Source: Bacillota bacterium (lineage in GTDB: Bacteria; Bacillota; SHA-98; UBA4971). From it: DNA of 64,000 nucleotides. The translations under genes and the position numbers were made by a program. This document shows positions 32,315-42,758 of this stretch, in pieces (the stretch's first letter is position 1; every line of letters starts with the position of its first letter). The stretch is taken from positions 27,878-91,877 of the forward strand of contig JAAZLO010000045.1 of NCBI GenBank assembly GCA_012689375.1, in the 5' to 3' direction. A model generated the notes under the pieces. That model was not told the DNA's origin. It was given only the letters and a program-made list of their open reading frames with translations, and made no database searches.

Positions 32315-33040
32315 CTAGGCCAGTTTTTCCTGGAATACTTTTATAATAAACTTGGGCAAGGCCCTCATACGCAAAAGCCTGCTTGGTTCACAAGCCAAGC
32401 GGAACAACCATTCTAAACCATATCGTCCCATCCAACCGGGCGCCCGTTTTACGTTGCCTGCTAAAACATCAAAACTGCCCCCTACACCCATGCATATAGC
32501 TGCCTTTATTTGTGTCTTATGTTTTGCAATCCAATAGTCCTGCTTGGATACGCCCATTCCTACAAAAACAAGGCGGGCTTTTTTGGAGTTTATCTCCCTA
32601 ATAATCCCAGCCTCTTCTTCCTCACTGAAAAACCCATGGTGAACTCCTGCTACAACGAGCCCGGGAAACCTCGTCATGATACATTCAACTGCTTTATCAG
32701 CAACACCAGGCTTAGCACCTAAAAAAAATACCGGCCATTTATGACAGGCGGCATCAGCAAGCAGTTCCTGCATTAAATCAAAACCGGCCACTCTTTCCGG
32801 CAGGGGATTTCCGAGAATTCGGGAGGCCAATACAATGCCGGCGCCGTCAGGGACTACCAGATCCGCCTTGGAAATAATATGATGGAGTGTTGAATCATCC
32901 TGGGCTGTCATGGCCATTTCTGAATTTAAGGTAATTACTTGAAATGTCCTATATGTTGAAATGAAATCTCTGATATGCGCAACTGCCCCAACCATATTTA
33001 CTTTATCTACAGGGAGGCCGAGGATGTTTACCCTTTCCAT
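32315..33040 (-). CDS. WecG/TagA/CpsF family glycosyltransferase
   Basis: TLNSEMAMTAQDD, VPDGAGIVLASRILG, FLGAKPGVA, GVGGSFDVLAGNVKRAPGWM, GLEWLFRL. Confidence 0.95.
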   Translation of the reverse strand: MERVNILGLPVDKVNMVGAVAHIRDFISTYRTFQVITLNSEMAMTAQDDSTLHHIISKADLVVPDGAGIVLASRILGNPLPERVAGFDLMQELLADAACHKWPVFFLGAKPGVADKAVECIMTRFPGLVVAGVHHGFFSEEEEAGIIREINSKKARLVFVGMGVSKQDYWIAKHKTQIKAAICMGVGGSFDVLAGNVKRAPGWMGRYGLEWLFRLACEPSRLLRMRALPKFIIKVFQEKLA

Positions 33041-33053
33041 AAAAGCACCTCCG

Positions 33054-34160
33054 TTATGACCTTGACTTTTCTTTTACTACATCAGCTGCAAGATAAGCCA
33101 CATGTTTTGCGGATTCTGCCAGTTTCGGGGCGAGCAAAGAGAGGTTTTTCTTCATATCTTTACGCCTAAGCCAAGTATCCTTGACATAGCCGGAAAACAT
33201 GTCTGTTTCGGGATTATCTTCGCAGAGTGCGGGTTCCTTACCTATTCTTGAAAGGAGCCCATCCACTTTCGGATCATATGATAAAGCAACAAATGGGGTA
33301 GCTGTAGCAACTGAAAATACAAGGGAATGATACCGCATACCGATGAGAAAATCAGCGGCTTTTATAATTGACATAATTTCCCCGGGTGAAACTTGGGCAT
33401 CCATAATAAAGGCGTGTTCCTGCATTAGTTCAATACATGCCTGGCACACAAAGATGTCCTGTGTTTTATGAAATGGGACGTACACAATAACCGCATCTTC
33501 CGTTTTTACCAAATCATCACAGGCTTTGGCTATGGCTGGGATAAACCCCGGAACTGTACGCCAAGGACGTACTGATACTATTATCAAAGGCCCGCTTTGA
33601 ATCGGGATTTTCAAAGAGCTAAGGAGATCCTCGGCATTTCTTTCACCGGGATCAGGCTTAAGGGCAAAAGCCGGGTCAGCAGCTACATGTATCTTAGGCT
33701 TCGTAACCCCTAAGGATTTTAGAAGAGCAAGCGAAGGTTCATCCCGGACAGTAATAGTATCAACAAAGTTCCCCACGGTTTTCAATAGGAACTTACTAAA
33801 CCCCAGATTCAAGGGACCAATACCTTGGGCATAAAAGAAAACCGGTATTTTCATTGCTTTTGCCAAGACTACAAGACCTAAGTAATATGGAACTGATCGA
33901 GAGCTTGTAACATCCTGGAGAAGCCCACCTCCACCACTTATGAATAAATCGGCATCCCGGAGTTCCTTGGATATTCCCCGGATATTCCCTCTGTTTATTG
34001 CAAGTACGTTATGGGACTCCCCGGTCAAAACAGGATCTTTAGACAAAACTACTATCTTTGAACCACCGGTCGCTTCCTCCAAATGATCAATCATAGCAGC
34101 AAGAATAGCTTCATCACCTAAGTTCTGAAACCCAAAGTATCCGGAAATAACAAATTTCAT
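33054..34160 (-). CDS. csaB: Polysaccharide pyruvyl transferase CsaB
   Basis: ISGYFGFQNLGDEAILAAMI, SGGGGLLQDVTSSRS, GMRYHSLVFS; start set to internal ATG at 34160. Confidence 0.92.
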   Translation of the reverse strand: MKFVISGYFGFQNLGDEAILAAMIDHLEEATGGSKIVVLSKDPVLTGESHNVLAINRGNIRGISKELRDADLFISGGGGLLQDVTSSRSVPYYLGLVVLAKAMKIPVFFYAQGIGPLNLGFSKFLLKTVGNFVDTITVRDEPSLALLKSLGVTKPKIHVAADPAFALKPDPGERNAEDLLSSLKIPIQSGPLIIVSVRPWRTVPGFIPAIAKACDDLVKTEDAVIVYVPFHKTQDIFVCQACIELMQEHAFIMDAQVSPGEIMSIIKAADFLIGMRYHSLVFSVATATPFVALSYDPKVDGLLSRIGKEPALCEDNPETDMFSGYVKDTWLRRKDMKKNLSLLAPKLAESAKHVAYLAADVVKEKSRS

Positions 34161-36211
34161 TTTCCGATTTGTTCCCCTTCCGATATCACCTGATCCGCCT
34201 TGTTGTTCCTTGGGAAATAGATAAATATTACAGTTGCCACAATACCGATGATTGCGCCAAGCACTAATCCATAGAAAGTTCTTTGTACAGTAACCATAAT
34301 CGGAGTATGAATATGTGAAAATGTGTTTATCATAGATATTTGCCCTATACATCCTATAGCTACAAGCAACAAGCTAAACTTAGAATAACCTGAAAGGGCT
34401 ATAGGTACTGCAAGCAGTAACAAGGGATGCCCTATGAGGAACTCCTTGGTTCTCGGGCGAAATACTAAAAGGCCTTCAAGAAATCTCCTCATTCCTTCAT
34501 CAAACTGTGGGATAGGCAAACCAAGGTAAAAGTTACCTGTCCGCAGAACATACACAAGCCCACCTAAAGCTATAACAATTAAAACCAGTAAATGCCATAC
34601 CCGTAATGGAGCCATAAACAAACGTTGCAATTCTACAAAAAAATTGCGGATCCCATTCCTCCCCAATTGCTTCCTTTCTATCAGATGCTTCCAGCATATA
34701 ACAGCTCCAAGGAAAACAGGTATGACGTGGGCGGCTTTTACCCCAATAAATTTATCAATAGCTAACATAAAACTACCGCTGGAAAGAGTACCTGCAACGA
34801 GAAGCCCCCCCACAACGGATATACCTGACGCTTCAAGCCATAATAGCAATGCATCCTTTAATTGCCGGGTTCTGTACGCACCGCATTTTAAAAGTGATTT
34901 AATATATAGCGTGCTAACTGCAAGCACAGGAAATACCACCGCACCGCCAAGGGCGGCTATCTGTCTTATAAAAGTTGAATATCCGGTAAACAATAACGCA
35001 ACATATATAATACTCCCTAGTGCAAATAAGCCTAACTCAATAACCGGGGGGAGAGAAAATAGGGTATCAAGTAAAATAAAGGCAGCTGCCAAAATACCAA
35101 TACCGGTCATGGCAACAAGGTATTTCCCAGGAATGTGCCGTGGAATTGGTTTAGCTTGACCAATGGAGAATCCCGATGATAAAAGCCCGTCTTTGATAGC
35201 CTGGATATAATCTAAATTTTTATCGACAATCTCCGTATCTCCTGTTAATGTTTGAAAGGGGCGGATATACATAACTCTTATATTACGTTCACGGGCTGCC
35301 CGGACAAATCTTTCCACTGCTTTATCAAAAGAGATTTTATCCATCTCCCGTTCCGTAATACTGTGGACTCTCACTACTTTATCGCCCATTAAACGTGCAA
35401 ATAGATCGTCTCCTGTTTGGGAAGTAAATTCTATGTGCCCGAAATTCATATTATTCAGTGACATAAGCTCATAAACATCATCCAAGTGATCAGGATACCC
35501 AAGTATCTCCATGCCTTCAAATATCATGAGGCCGGCATTATCTCTATACGGGATGCGGCTGAAGGAATAGCCTATTTTATAAGAATTTATACCTGAGTAG
35601 TTCCTCAGCCTTGGTACAATATTAAGTCCCGCTTCAACAAGATTCCGGGCTTCATTTGGATCCAGCCCAATGTTTACCTTTTCTAAATCAAGAACATCCC
35701 TTGCTGTTTCGAGGAATAATCCAAGATTTTCAGATGAAAATGTAGATATACGTTCCCCTCCGAGTCTTACAGGCAACGTTTCAATGAGATTCTGAAAAAC
35801 CATGTCGTCTCTAGGAAATATATAGGAATTACCCGCAAAAATCCGTGATTCCTCAATCATCCGCCTTAGGGTATCGTCATTTACAGGGGATAATCTATTA
35901 TAATCGAGAATTTGCCTACCACTGAATAAATGCACTTGTCCTTCAGTTGTTATATCCCTTATTGTACGTTCACTTAAAGCAGCAGACGTAAGCCCCCTAT
36001 CCCGTGCCTCTTTTAGAAAATTGTCTAAGGGATATCCTGCAGTACGGCATAATGCTCCCGCTGCCTTATAATCAATTACTAACTCCACGGTATTGTTTGT
36101 TTTCTCAATTTGTCCTCTTCCCCACAGTATAAAAACAGAGGAAATAACTGATGCAATCAATATACATACCCAAAGGTTCTTAACCCGCCTTGTCCCGGTC
36201 ACAGAGGCCAC
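34157..36211 (-). CDS. DUF5693-like membrane protein
   Basis: 684 aa; soluble N-terminal half then multi-TM C-terminal half; position next to csaB fits this family. Confidence 0.75.
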   Translation of the reverse strand: MASVTGTRRVKNLWVCILIASVISSVFILWGRGQIEKTNNTVELVIDYKAAGALCRTAGYPLDNFLKEARDRGLTSAALSERTIRDITTEGQVHLFSGRQILDYNRLSPVNDDTLRRMIEESRIFAGNSYIFPRDDMVFQNLIETLPVRLGGERISTFSSENLGLFLETARDVLDLEKVNIGLDPNEARNLVEAGLNIVPRLRNYSGINSYKIGYSFSRIPYRDNAGLMIFEGMEILGYPDHLDDVYELMSLNNMNFGHIEFTSQTGDDLFARLMGDKVVRVHSITEREMDKISFDKAVERFVRAARERNIRVMYIRPFQTLTGDTEIVDKNLDYIQAIKDGLLSSGFSIGQAKPIPRHIPGKYLVAMTGIGILAAAFILLDTLFSLPPVIELGLFALGSIIYVALLFTGYSTFIRQIAALGGAVVFPVLAVSTLYIKSLLKCGAYRTRQLKDALLLWLEASGISVVGGLLVAGTLSSGSFMLAIDKFIGVKAAHVIPVFLGAVICWKHLIERKQLGRNGIRNFFVELQRLFMAPLRVWHLLVLIVIALGGLVYVLRTGNFYLGLPIPQFDEGMRRFLEGLLVFRPRTKEFLIGHPLLLLAVPIALSGYSKFSLLLVAIGCIGQISMINTFSHIHTPIMVTVQRTFYGLVLGAIIGIVATVIFIYFPRNNKADQVISEGEQIGK

Positions 36212-36229
36212 CCCATTTCATTGCAGTGA

Positions 36230-36985
36230 CTACCTTAGAATATTATCTTGCCTATTCTCTGTAAGGATACTTGAAATGCTCCCGATAATACGGAGGGCTC
36301 CGTCTTCTACGTTCGCGTACTTAATTATCGCAGGAATCGGGAGTTGGGCCATATCCAAAGAAAGATTGAGCCCTTTCAGTAATCTGTCTGTAATAATAGA
36401 AGGGAGTGCGGCACTACCCAGCCTGATATGATCCACTGTATAATTGAGACATGTCCCGTCCTTTTCTATAACAAGCCCCCCGTCAATATTCACAGGAACA
36501 CCTATTCCGGCCACATCAATATAGCCCTTTATCACTATTTGCCCTGGATTCAATTGGATATGGACTGACTCCGGTACACCTTCTAAATCACGAATATATT
36601 TATTGAGATCATTCTCCATGACCATTATTTCGGCTTTTCCCTTTTCAACGCGAGATATGATCAGTCGTTTTTCTTTAACTAAGGCTTGCATATCAATGAG
36701 AATATTACTTGCATCAAGCACAATAGATTCAATTCTGAGACCTTCCATGGGAAAACCCTTACAATCAATACTAATGGAATTTATACGCCCGGAAAAAATC
36801 AAGCTAATTATAGGGAATACTCTTAATCGGATTTTTGTTGATTCTATTCCATCTACGCCTGATTCTATTGCATCTTTGAGTTTGGATTCAATTATTCCTT
36901 TTACTGCTAATTCCGATATTATTAAAACACCGACTGCAATAATAATTACAAAGATAATAAGCTGAACCCTTGTTCCTTTCATCAT
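36230..36985 (-). CDS. DUF2993 (LmeA-like) family protein
   Basis: Single N-terminal TM then beta-rich region with INSISIDCKGFPMEGLRIESIVLDASNI. Confidence 0.7.
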   Translation of the reverse strand: MMKGTRVQLIIFVIIIAVGVLIISELAVKGIIESKLKDAIESGVDGIESTKIRLRVFPIISLIFSGRINSISIDCKGFPMEGLRIESIVLDASNILIDMQALVKEKRLIISRVEKGKAEIMVMENDLNKYIRDLEGVPESVHIQLNPGQIVIKGYIDVAGIGVPVNIDGGLVIEKDGTCLNYTVDHIRLGSAALPSIITDRLLKGLNLSLDMAQLPIPAIIKYANVEDGALRIIGSISSILTENRQDNILR

Positions 36986-38089
36986 TGTATTATCTTTGTC
37001 GGAGCCCTAAGGTAGGCCTCAATAAATTCGTTAATTTCACCATCCATGACTGCCTGAACATTACCTGTTTCTATCCCGGTTCGGTGATCTTTTACCATGG
37101 TATAGGGTTGAAACACATATGATCTGATTTGGTTTCCCCAGGCAATTTCCCTTTGCTCACCCTGGAGTTGATCGAGTTTCCTTTCCTTCTCCTCCTCTAA
37201 GTGTTTAAACAACCTCGCCTTTAGGATCCTCATCGCAGTAATTCTGTTTTGATACTGCGATCTTTCATTTTGGCATTGTACAACTATCCCAGTAGGGGTA
37301 TGAGTTATCCTGACGGCTGATTCAGTTTTATTCACATGCTGGCCCCCGGCTCCCCCTGATTTGTAGGTATCTATTTTTATATCATCTGGGTTGATTTCGA
37401 CTTCTACGTCTTCAGGAATTTCCGGAATCACATCAACAGATGCAAAAGATGTATGTCTCCTGGCATTGGCATCAAAAGGCGAAATCCTGACAAGGCGATG
37501 CACTCCTTTTTCAGCCTTCAAATATCCAAAGGCATTCTCTCCGCCAACCAGGACGGTAGCGTTTTTAATCCCGCCTTCTTCACCAGGTGGGCAATCAGTT
37601 ACTTCCGTACTGTATCCACGTTTTTCAGCCCACCTTAAGTACATGCGAAGGAGCATCTCGGCCCAATCCTGGGATTCCGTTCCCCCGGCACCGGGGTGTA
37701 TTGACAGGATGGCGTCAGAATCATCATATTCACCGCTGAGCAGGTGAGCAACCTCAAGGTTCGAGACGATCTCAGTCAACGATTTAACTCCTTCTTCAAT
37801 TTCGCCTTTAATAGAGTCATCCCCTTCTTCTATTGCGAGATCTAAGAGGATTAACATATCATCGATTTTTGCCATCGTGTTTTCCCAGGATTCGACACCT
37901 TCCTTGAGCCTGCTGACTCGTTTAAGCACTTTTTTGGCGTTTCCCGGATCATCCCAAAAGCCCGGATCCGACATTACACTTTCAAGATCCCTTATTTCTT
38001 TCGATTTCGTAGTAATTTCAAAGATAATCCCTCATTTTCTCCGTTCTGGCTTTGAGATCCACCAAAACCGGTTTAACTTCACTAATCAC
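36982..38089 (-). CDS. prfB: Peptide chain release factor 2 with programmed +1 frameshift
   Basis: GGQ motif SGGAGGQHVNKTESAVRITH. Upstream frame read by hand from GTG 38089: VISEVKPVLVDLKARTEKMRDYL-TGA; +1 shift at CTT-TGA (38023-38018) then EITTKSKEIRDLESVMSDPGFWDD. About 368 aa in total. Confidence 0.95.
38018..38036 (-). promoter_or_regulatory. RF2 programmed frameshift site
   Basis: Minus strand AGG GAT TAT CTT TGA A, aligning position for position with the E. coli prfB site AGG GGG TAT CTT TGA C. Confidence 0.92.
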
Positions 38090-38092
38090 AAA

Positions 38093-40786
38093 TTACACCT
38101 CTTTGCCACAACATTTTTTATATTTTTTCCCGCTGCCGCATGGGCAGGGATCATTTCTGCCAACTTTTTGCGATTGCCGCTGTATTGTCTCCCGACGCTT
38201 ATCTTCCCCGCCTCCGGAAGCAGATGTAACAGTAAATTGCCTGGCTACAGGTTTTCTTTCTTTCCGTTTACCACCTGCAACTATCCTTGACATCCATGCC
38301 ACAACATCATCACGGATATTGGCCTTTAAATCTTCAAACATCTGCCAGCTCTCTATTTGATACTCAAGGAGGGGATCTTTCTGTCCATATGCTCTAAGTC
38401 CAATTCCTTCCCTAAGATTATCCATACTTTGGAGATGATCGATCCACTTGGAATCGATAATACGTAACACAACAAGTTTTTCCAAGGCTCTCATATGTTC
38501 AGAACCTATTATTTTTTCATGGGTTTCATAGGATTGAATAATACGATCTAAAATAAATTCATCTAAATCAGGGCGGAGTTTTCCTTCCAAATCAGATGCG
38601 GCAATCGGAGGCTGCAATGTAAATATTTGATGTAATTTATCTGCTAGCATCTGCAGATCCCAATCCTCCTGAAACACATGCTCACCGGCATAAAGATTTA
38701 ATATTTCCGTAGCTACATCGGACATCATTCCTATGATTCTGTCCCTTAGGCCTTCCCCCCTGACGACTTTGCGCCTATCCCCGTAGATGACCTCACGTTG
38801 CTTATTCATGACATCATCGTATTCCAAGACCTGTTTTCTAATATCAAAATTGCGGCCTTCAACCCGCCTTTGTGCAGTTTCGATAGCCCGTGCTATCCTT
38901 AAATTCTCTATAGGCATGTTTTCTTCCCATCCAAGGCGATCCATTATTCCAGTTATCATATCCCCACCGAACAGCCGCATAAGATCATCTTCCAATGAAA
39001 CATAAAACCTGGATGCACCGGGATCCCCTTGTCGTCCTGAACGGCCCCTAAGCTGATTATCTATTCTACGACTTTCATGACGTTCCGTCCCTATAATAAA
39101 CAACCCACCGAGCTCAACGACTTTTTCATGTTCCCCAAGACATTCAGCCCTGGCTTCCTCAAGGAAAGCTTTATAATCTTTTCTGGCCTTCAGCACTTCT
39201 TCATCATCTGTCGGAAAGTATTCTGCGGCCTCGGCTACCACCTCGCTGGGATACCCGCTTTTACGGAGTTGTTCCTTGGCGATATATTCAGGGTTACCCC
39301 CTAGAATAATGTCTGTACCCCTACCTGCCATGTTCGTAGCAATAGTCACTGAACCCAATCTTCCCGCCTGTGCTATTACCTCAGCTTCCCGCTGATGATA
39401 TTTGGCATTAAGGACCTGATGCTTAATACCCTTTGCCTTTAACATATCGCTTAGCAATTCCGATTTCTCTATAGATATGGTCCCTACAAGTACAGGCTGA
39501 CCTGTTTGATGTATTCTTCCGATTTCACTGATGATCGAGTCAAATTTGGCCCGTTCAGTCTTTAAAATAATATCAGGATAATCAGTCCGAATCATAGGAA
39601 GGTGTGTCGGAAGAACAATAACATCCAGGCCGTATATTTTTCTGAGCTCCTCCTCTTCCGTAACCGCTGTACCAGTCATACCTGCGAGTTTATCGTACAT
39701 GCGGAAATAGTTTTGAAATGTTATTGTAGCCAATGTCAAGCTTTCTCTTTCTACCGCAATGCCTTCCTTGGCTTCAATGGCTTGATGTAAGCCATTACTA
39801 TATCTTCTCCCAAACATGAGCCTACCGGTAAATTCATCAACGATAACTGCCTGGCCGTCCTTAACAATATAATCTCTGTCACGGCGCATGAGAGTATGAG
39901 CGCGGAGGGCTTGATTTAAATGGTGCATTAACTCTATATTAGACTCATCAGAAAGGTTGCCAAGCCCCAGCATACGCTCGATCTTTTCCACCCCTTCATC
40001 AGTCAGGGATACAGTGTTAGCCTTTTCATCAACTGTGTAATCCTCATCCTTTTTCAGACGCGGGATAAGCCTTGCGAATTGGCGGTAAAGATCCGTAGAT
40101 TCCTCTGCCTGCCCTGAGATAATTAAAGGGGTTCTAGCCTCATCTATCAAGATGCTATCCACCTCGTCAACAATGGCATAGTTTAACTTTCGTTGCACCA
40201 TTTCTTCCTCGGAAGCAACCATATTATCACGCAAGTAATCAAAGCCGAATTCATTGTTCGTTCCATAGGTAATATCTGCTGCATATGCTAATTTTCTCTG
40301 GGCATAATCAAGGCCGTGAATTATAACACCTACTTTAAGCCCAAGGAATTTATAAATTGTACCCATCCATTCCGCATCACGTCTTGCTAGATAATCGTTG
40401 ACAGTTATAATATGGACACCTTTACCGGTTAAGGCATTTAAATATGCAGGCAAAGTTGCAGCTAGTGTCTTACCTTCCCCCGTCTTCATCTCTGCAACCC
40501 GTCCTTCATGGAGGACCGCCCCACCCATAATTTGTTCGTCAAAGTGGCGTTGATCGAGAACTCTGACTGCTACTTCACGGACTACGGCGAATGCCTCAGG
40601 GAGAAGGCTGTCAAGTTCCTCGCCGTTTTCCAGCCTTGTCTTAAATTCAAGGGTTTTAGCTGCAAGTTCCTTATTAGAAAGCCCGGAGATCTGCGGTTCT
40701 AAAGCAGATACCTGCTCTGCTGTTGCCCTAAGTCTTCTTAATTCCCGTTCGTTAGTATCAAAAGCCCTTCTCAGAAACCTAAGCAC
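38093..40786 (-). CDS. secA: Preprotein translocase subunit SecA
   Basis: DEAD motor motifs, [13 protein letters not shown]-terminal SEC-C zinc motif [18 protein letters not shown]. Confidence 0.98.
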   Translation of the reverse strand: MLRFLRRAFDTNERELRRLRATAEQVSALEPQISGLSNKELAAKTLEFKTRLENGEELDSLLPEAFAVVREVAVRVLDQRHFDEQIMGGAVLHEGRVAEMKTGEGKTLAATLPAYLNALTGKGVHIITVNDYLARRDAEWMGTIYKFLGLKVGVIIHGLDYAQRKLAYAADITYGTNNEFGFDYLRDNMVASEEEMVQRKLNYAIVDEVDSILIDEARTPLIISGQAEESTDLYRQFARLIPRLKKDEDYTVDEKANTVSLTDEGVEKIERMLGLGNLSDESNIELMHHLNQALRAHTLMRRDRDYIVKDGQAVIVDEFTGRLMFGRRYSNGLHQAIEAKEGIAVERESLTLATITFQNYFRMYDKLAGMTGTAVTEEEELRKIYGLDVIVLPTHLPMIRTDYPDIILKTERAKFDSIISEIGRIHQTGQPVLVGTISIEKSELLSDMLKAKGIKHQVLNAKYHQREAEVIAQAGRLGSVTIATNMAGRGTDIILGGNPEYIAKEQLRKSGYPSEVVAEAAEYFPTDDEEVLKARKDYKAFLEEARAECLGEHEKVVELGGLFIIGTERHESRRIDNQLRGRSGRQGDPGASRFYVSLEDDLMRLFGGDMITGIMDRLGWEENMPIENLRIARAIETAQRRVEGRNFDIRKQVLEYDDVMNKQREVIYGDRRKVVRGEGLRDRIIGMMSDVATEILNLYAGEHVFQEDWDLQMLADKLHQIFTLQPPIAASDLEGKLRPDLDEFILDRIIQSYETHEKIIGSEHMRALEKLVVLRIIDSKWIDHLQSMDNLREGIGLRAYGQKDPLLEYQIESWQMFEDLKANIRDDVVAWMSRIVAGGKRKERKPVARQFTVTSASGGGEDKRRETIQRQSQKVGRNDPCPCGSGKKYKKCCGKEV

Positions 40787-40895
40787 TAACTTATCGCCCC
40801 ATCTCTCCCGAAGTTTTCAAATAAATAATGGATAATCTAACTAATTATTCAGGAAGCACCTGAAAAACCACATTAAACTTATAAAATGCGATTCA

Positions 40896-40924
40896 ATTAT
40901 AACACCTACGTTTTTTAGCAGCAA
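40896..40924 (-). promoter_or_regulatory. Candidate sigma-A promoter for secA
   Basis: Minus strand TTGCTG, 17-nt spacer, TATAAT. Confidence 0.5.
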
Positions 40925-40937
40925 CTGCACGGGAATC

Positions 40938-42044
40938 CTAATTCCCATGTACCAATGAATCAGTAATAATCCTAAGCCCGCCGGATACAAGGGAGTGCCC
41001 ACCCGGAACAATCGGGATTTTCGAAGATAAAAGGCATGCGGTAATTTGGCGTGCAATAGGGTCTTCTATTTGATCAGGGCGTAAAAGATCTGAATTGAAC
41101 CTGTCCGCTGCAGACAATTCTAAATGAAGATGACAAAGAAAGACCCTTGTATCAATTAATACTGCATCTGCCGTTTTCTCCAGTGTATTAGTAAAATATT
41201 CAAATCCGACTTTTTCCGCAAAATAGCCCAGGAGTGAAACTACCTGATGGTTACTATCCCTTCCTAATGCTTTCATGCCCCTTTCCTCTGAAAAAATCCT
41301 CATTCTGCATTTGAGTCTTTCGTTAACATACAGTACAGCTCCTGGGTTTACCCGGCCGATTACACAAATCTCTGATAAGGGAATGCCCATTATTTCTCTG
41401 ACATTTCTGAGACATGAAATTGCAGGCTCAAGATCCAGTGATCTGAGCGCATTTAATACATTGGAACCGGCATGTGGATGTAAACCTAAGATCATAATAT
41501 CTGTAGGCGTATCCACGTCAAAAGTCGAACCTATTGTTTCAGGAAGCTTTCGGTGATCAAGGAAGGATAACGCCATACCGAGGGCATTATCGGATGTAGG
41601 TAGATCCCGGATTTTGAGAAAGGCGGAAGCAGGGGTAAATCCTACAATATCACTGGAAAAAACGTTATTAGCAAGCATAATGCTATCGGACATAGCAAGG
41701 CTTCTCGCAAGGAAGCTAAATTCACCTGTTGTCATAAGTGCACCTGATGCGCCCCCCATATATATTACAGCTTCCAAGGCCTCAGTCTTGATAACATCAG
41801 AGAAGGCCTTCCCAAAATTAAATTGCTTTTTAGTAGGTACAACCTGGGTTTCAACTCCATAATCCCGGGCGGCTATAGCTAAATCATTATAAGTAGTATA
41901 CAGAAGTATCCTATCAAGTTCAGGCAACCTTGAAAGTTTTTCAAGGTTATCAAGGACCACTGCTTTCCTCACAGTCACAATAATATCCTCTACAGGGCTT
42001 TCCGGCCTGCCTCCTTCAAAAATAACTAAAGATACTTTATTCAT
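40938..42044 (-). CDS. MobA/CofC-like nucleotidyltransferase-fold protein, function unknown
   Basis: GT-A-like N-terminal region with STFDVDTPTDIMIL resembling the D-[IV]-D-T-P motif of NTP transferases; no canonical N-terminal GGxSxRMG loop. Confidence 0.55.
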   Translation of the reverse strand: MNKVSLVIFEGGRPESPVEDIIVTVRKAVVLDNLEKLSRLPELDRILLYTTYNDLAIAARDYGVETQVVPTKKQFNFGKAFSDVIKTEALEAVIYMGGASGALMTTGEFSFLARSLAMSDSIMLANNVFSSDIVGFTPASAFLKIRDLPTSDNALGMALSFLDHRKLPETIGSTFDVDTPTDIMILGLHPHAGSNVLNALRSLDLEPAISCLRNVREIMGIPLSEICVIGRVNPGAVLYVNERLKCRMRIFSEERGMKALGRDSNHQVVSLLGYFAEKVGFEYFTNTLEKTADAVLIDTRVFLCHLHLELSAADRFNSDLLRPDQIEDPIARQITACLLSSKIPIVPGGHSLVSGGLRIITDSLVHGN

Positions 42045-42132
42045 ATATCTTTCAGGTCCCCCTATGTATAGAAGGGCTGCCTGTAAAAGGCAACCCTTTT
42101 GGATTTGTCTGATACCTTATTTTGTTTTAACC

Positions 42133-42678
42133 CTAAAATTCAGGTTCTATCAAGCCGTAGTTCCCGTCTTTACGGCGATATACCACATTAACTTCTTCTG
42201 TATCGCTGTTGAAGAAAACAAAAAAATCATGACCAAGGAGTTCCATTTGCATTATTGCTTCCTGTGTCGGCATAGGTTTTACTGCAAACCGCTTGGTTCT
42301 GACGACACGCGCCTCCTCTTTATGTTCCTCCACATCAGTGATACCAGGGGAAAATTCGGATTCAACAATTCTCGCTCCTGTCTGTCTAAGCCTCCGGTTA
42401 ATCCTAGTTTTATATTTACGAACCTGTCTTTCAATTTTGTCAACTGCTCCATCCAATGATGCATACATATCCCCGGTTTTTTCTTCACCCCGCAAAAGAA
42501 GGCCGTTCACTTGCATTGTAACTTCGGCAATTTGAAGACCTTTTTGGGCGCTGAAGACCACCTGGGCATAGACTGAATCCCCCTCAAAAAACTTCTGGAG
42601 TTTGAGAACCTTCTTTTCAGCATAATCCCTAAGAGCCTTCGATAGTTCAACATTCTTAGACTGCATAGTAACTTCCAC
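42133..42678 (-). CDS. hpf: Ribosome hibernation promoting factor, long form
   Basis: N-terminal S30AE domain and C-terminal VVRTKRFAVKPMPTQEAIMQMELLGHDFFVFFNSDTEEVNVVYRRKDGNYGLIEP. Confidence 0.95.
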   Translation of the reverse strand: MEVTMQSKNVELSKALRDYAEKKVLKLQKFFEGDSVYAQVVFSAQKGLQIAEVTMQVNGLLLRGEEKTGDMYASLDGAVDKIERQVRKYKTRINRRLRQTGARIVESEFSPGITDVEEHKEEARVVRTKRFAVKPMPTQEAIMQMELLGHDFFVFFNSDTEEVNVVYRRKDGNYGLIEPEF

Positions 42679-42758
42679 TTAAACCAGCTCCTTCCAGGAA
42701 AATCAGGTCCAGACTTCTTAATAGAACATTCCCGAACAATGGAACAAAATCCTCCCTG

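Noticed and set aside
34161-34352. 64-aa N-terminal extension of CsaB in the ORF track
   Set aside because: Runs into DUF5693 in another frame; family N-terminus begins at MKFVISGYFGFQNLGDE (34160).
34644-35159. 171-aa plus-strand ORF opposite the DUF5693 gene
   Set aside because: Antisense to a long membrane protein; no RBS or motif evidence.
42070-42097. Hairpin aagggctgcct/aggcaaccctt downstream of hpf
   Set aside because: Imperfect arms and no T-tract in the hpf direction; not listed as a terminator.
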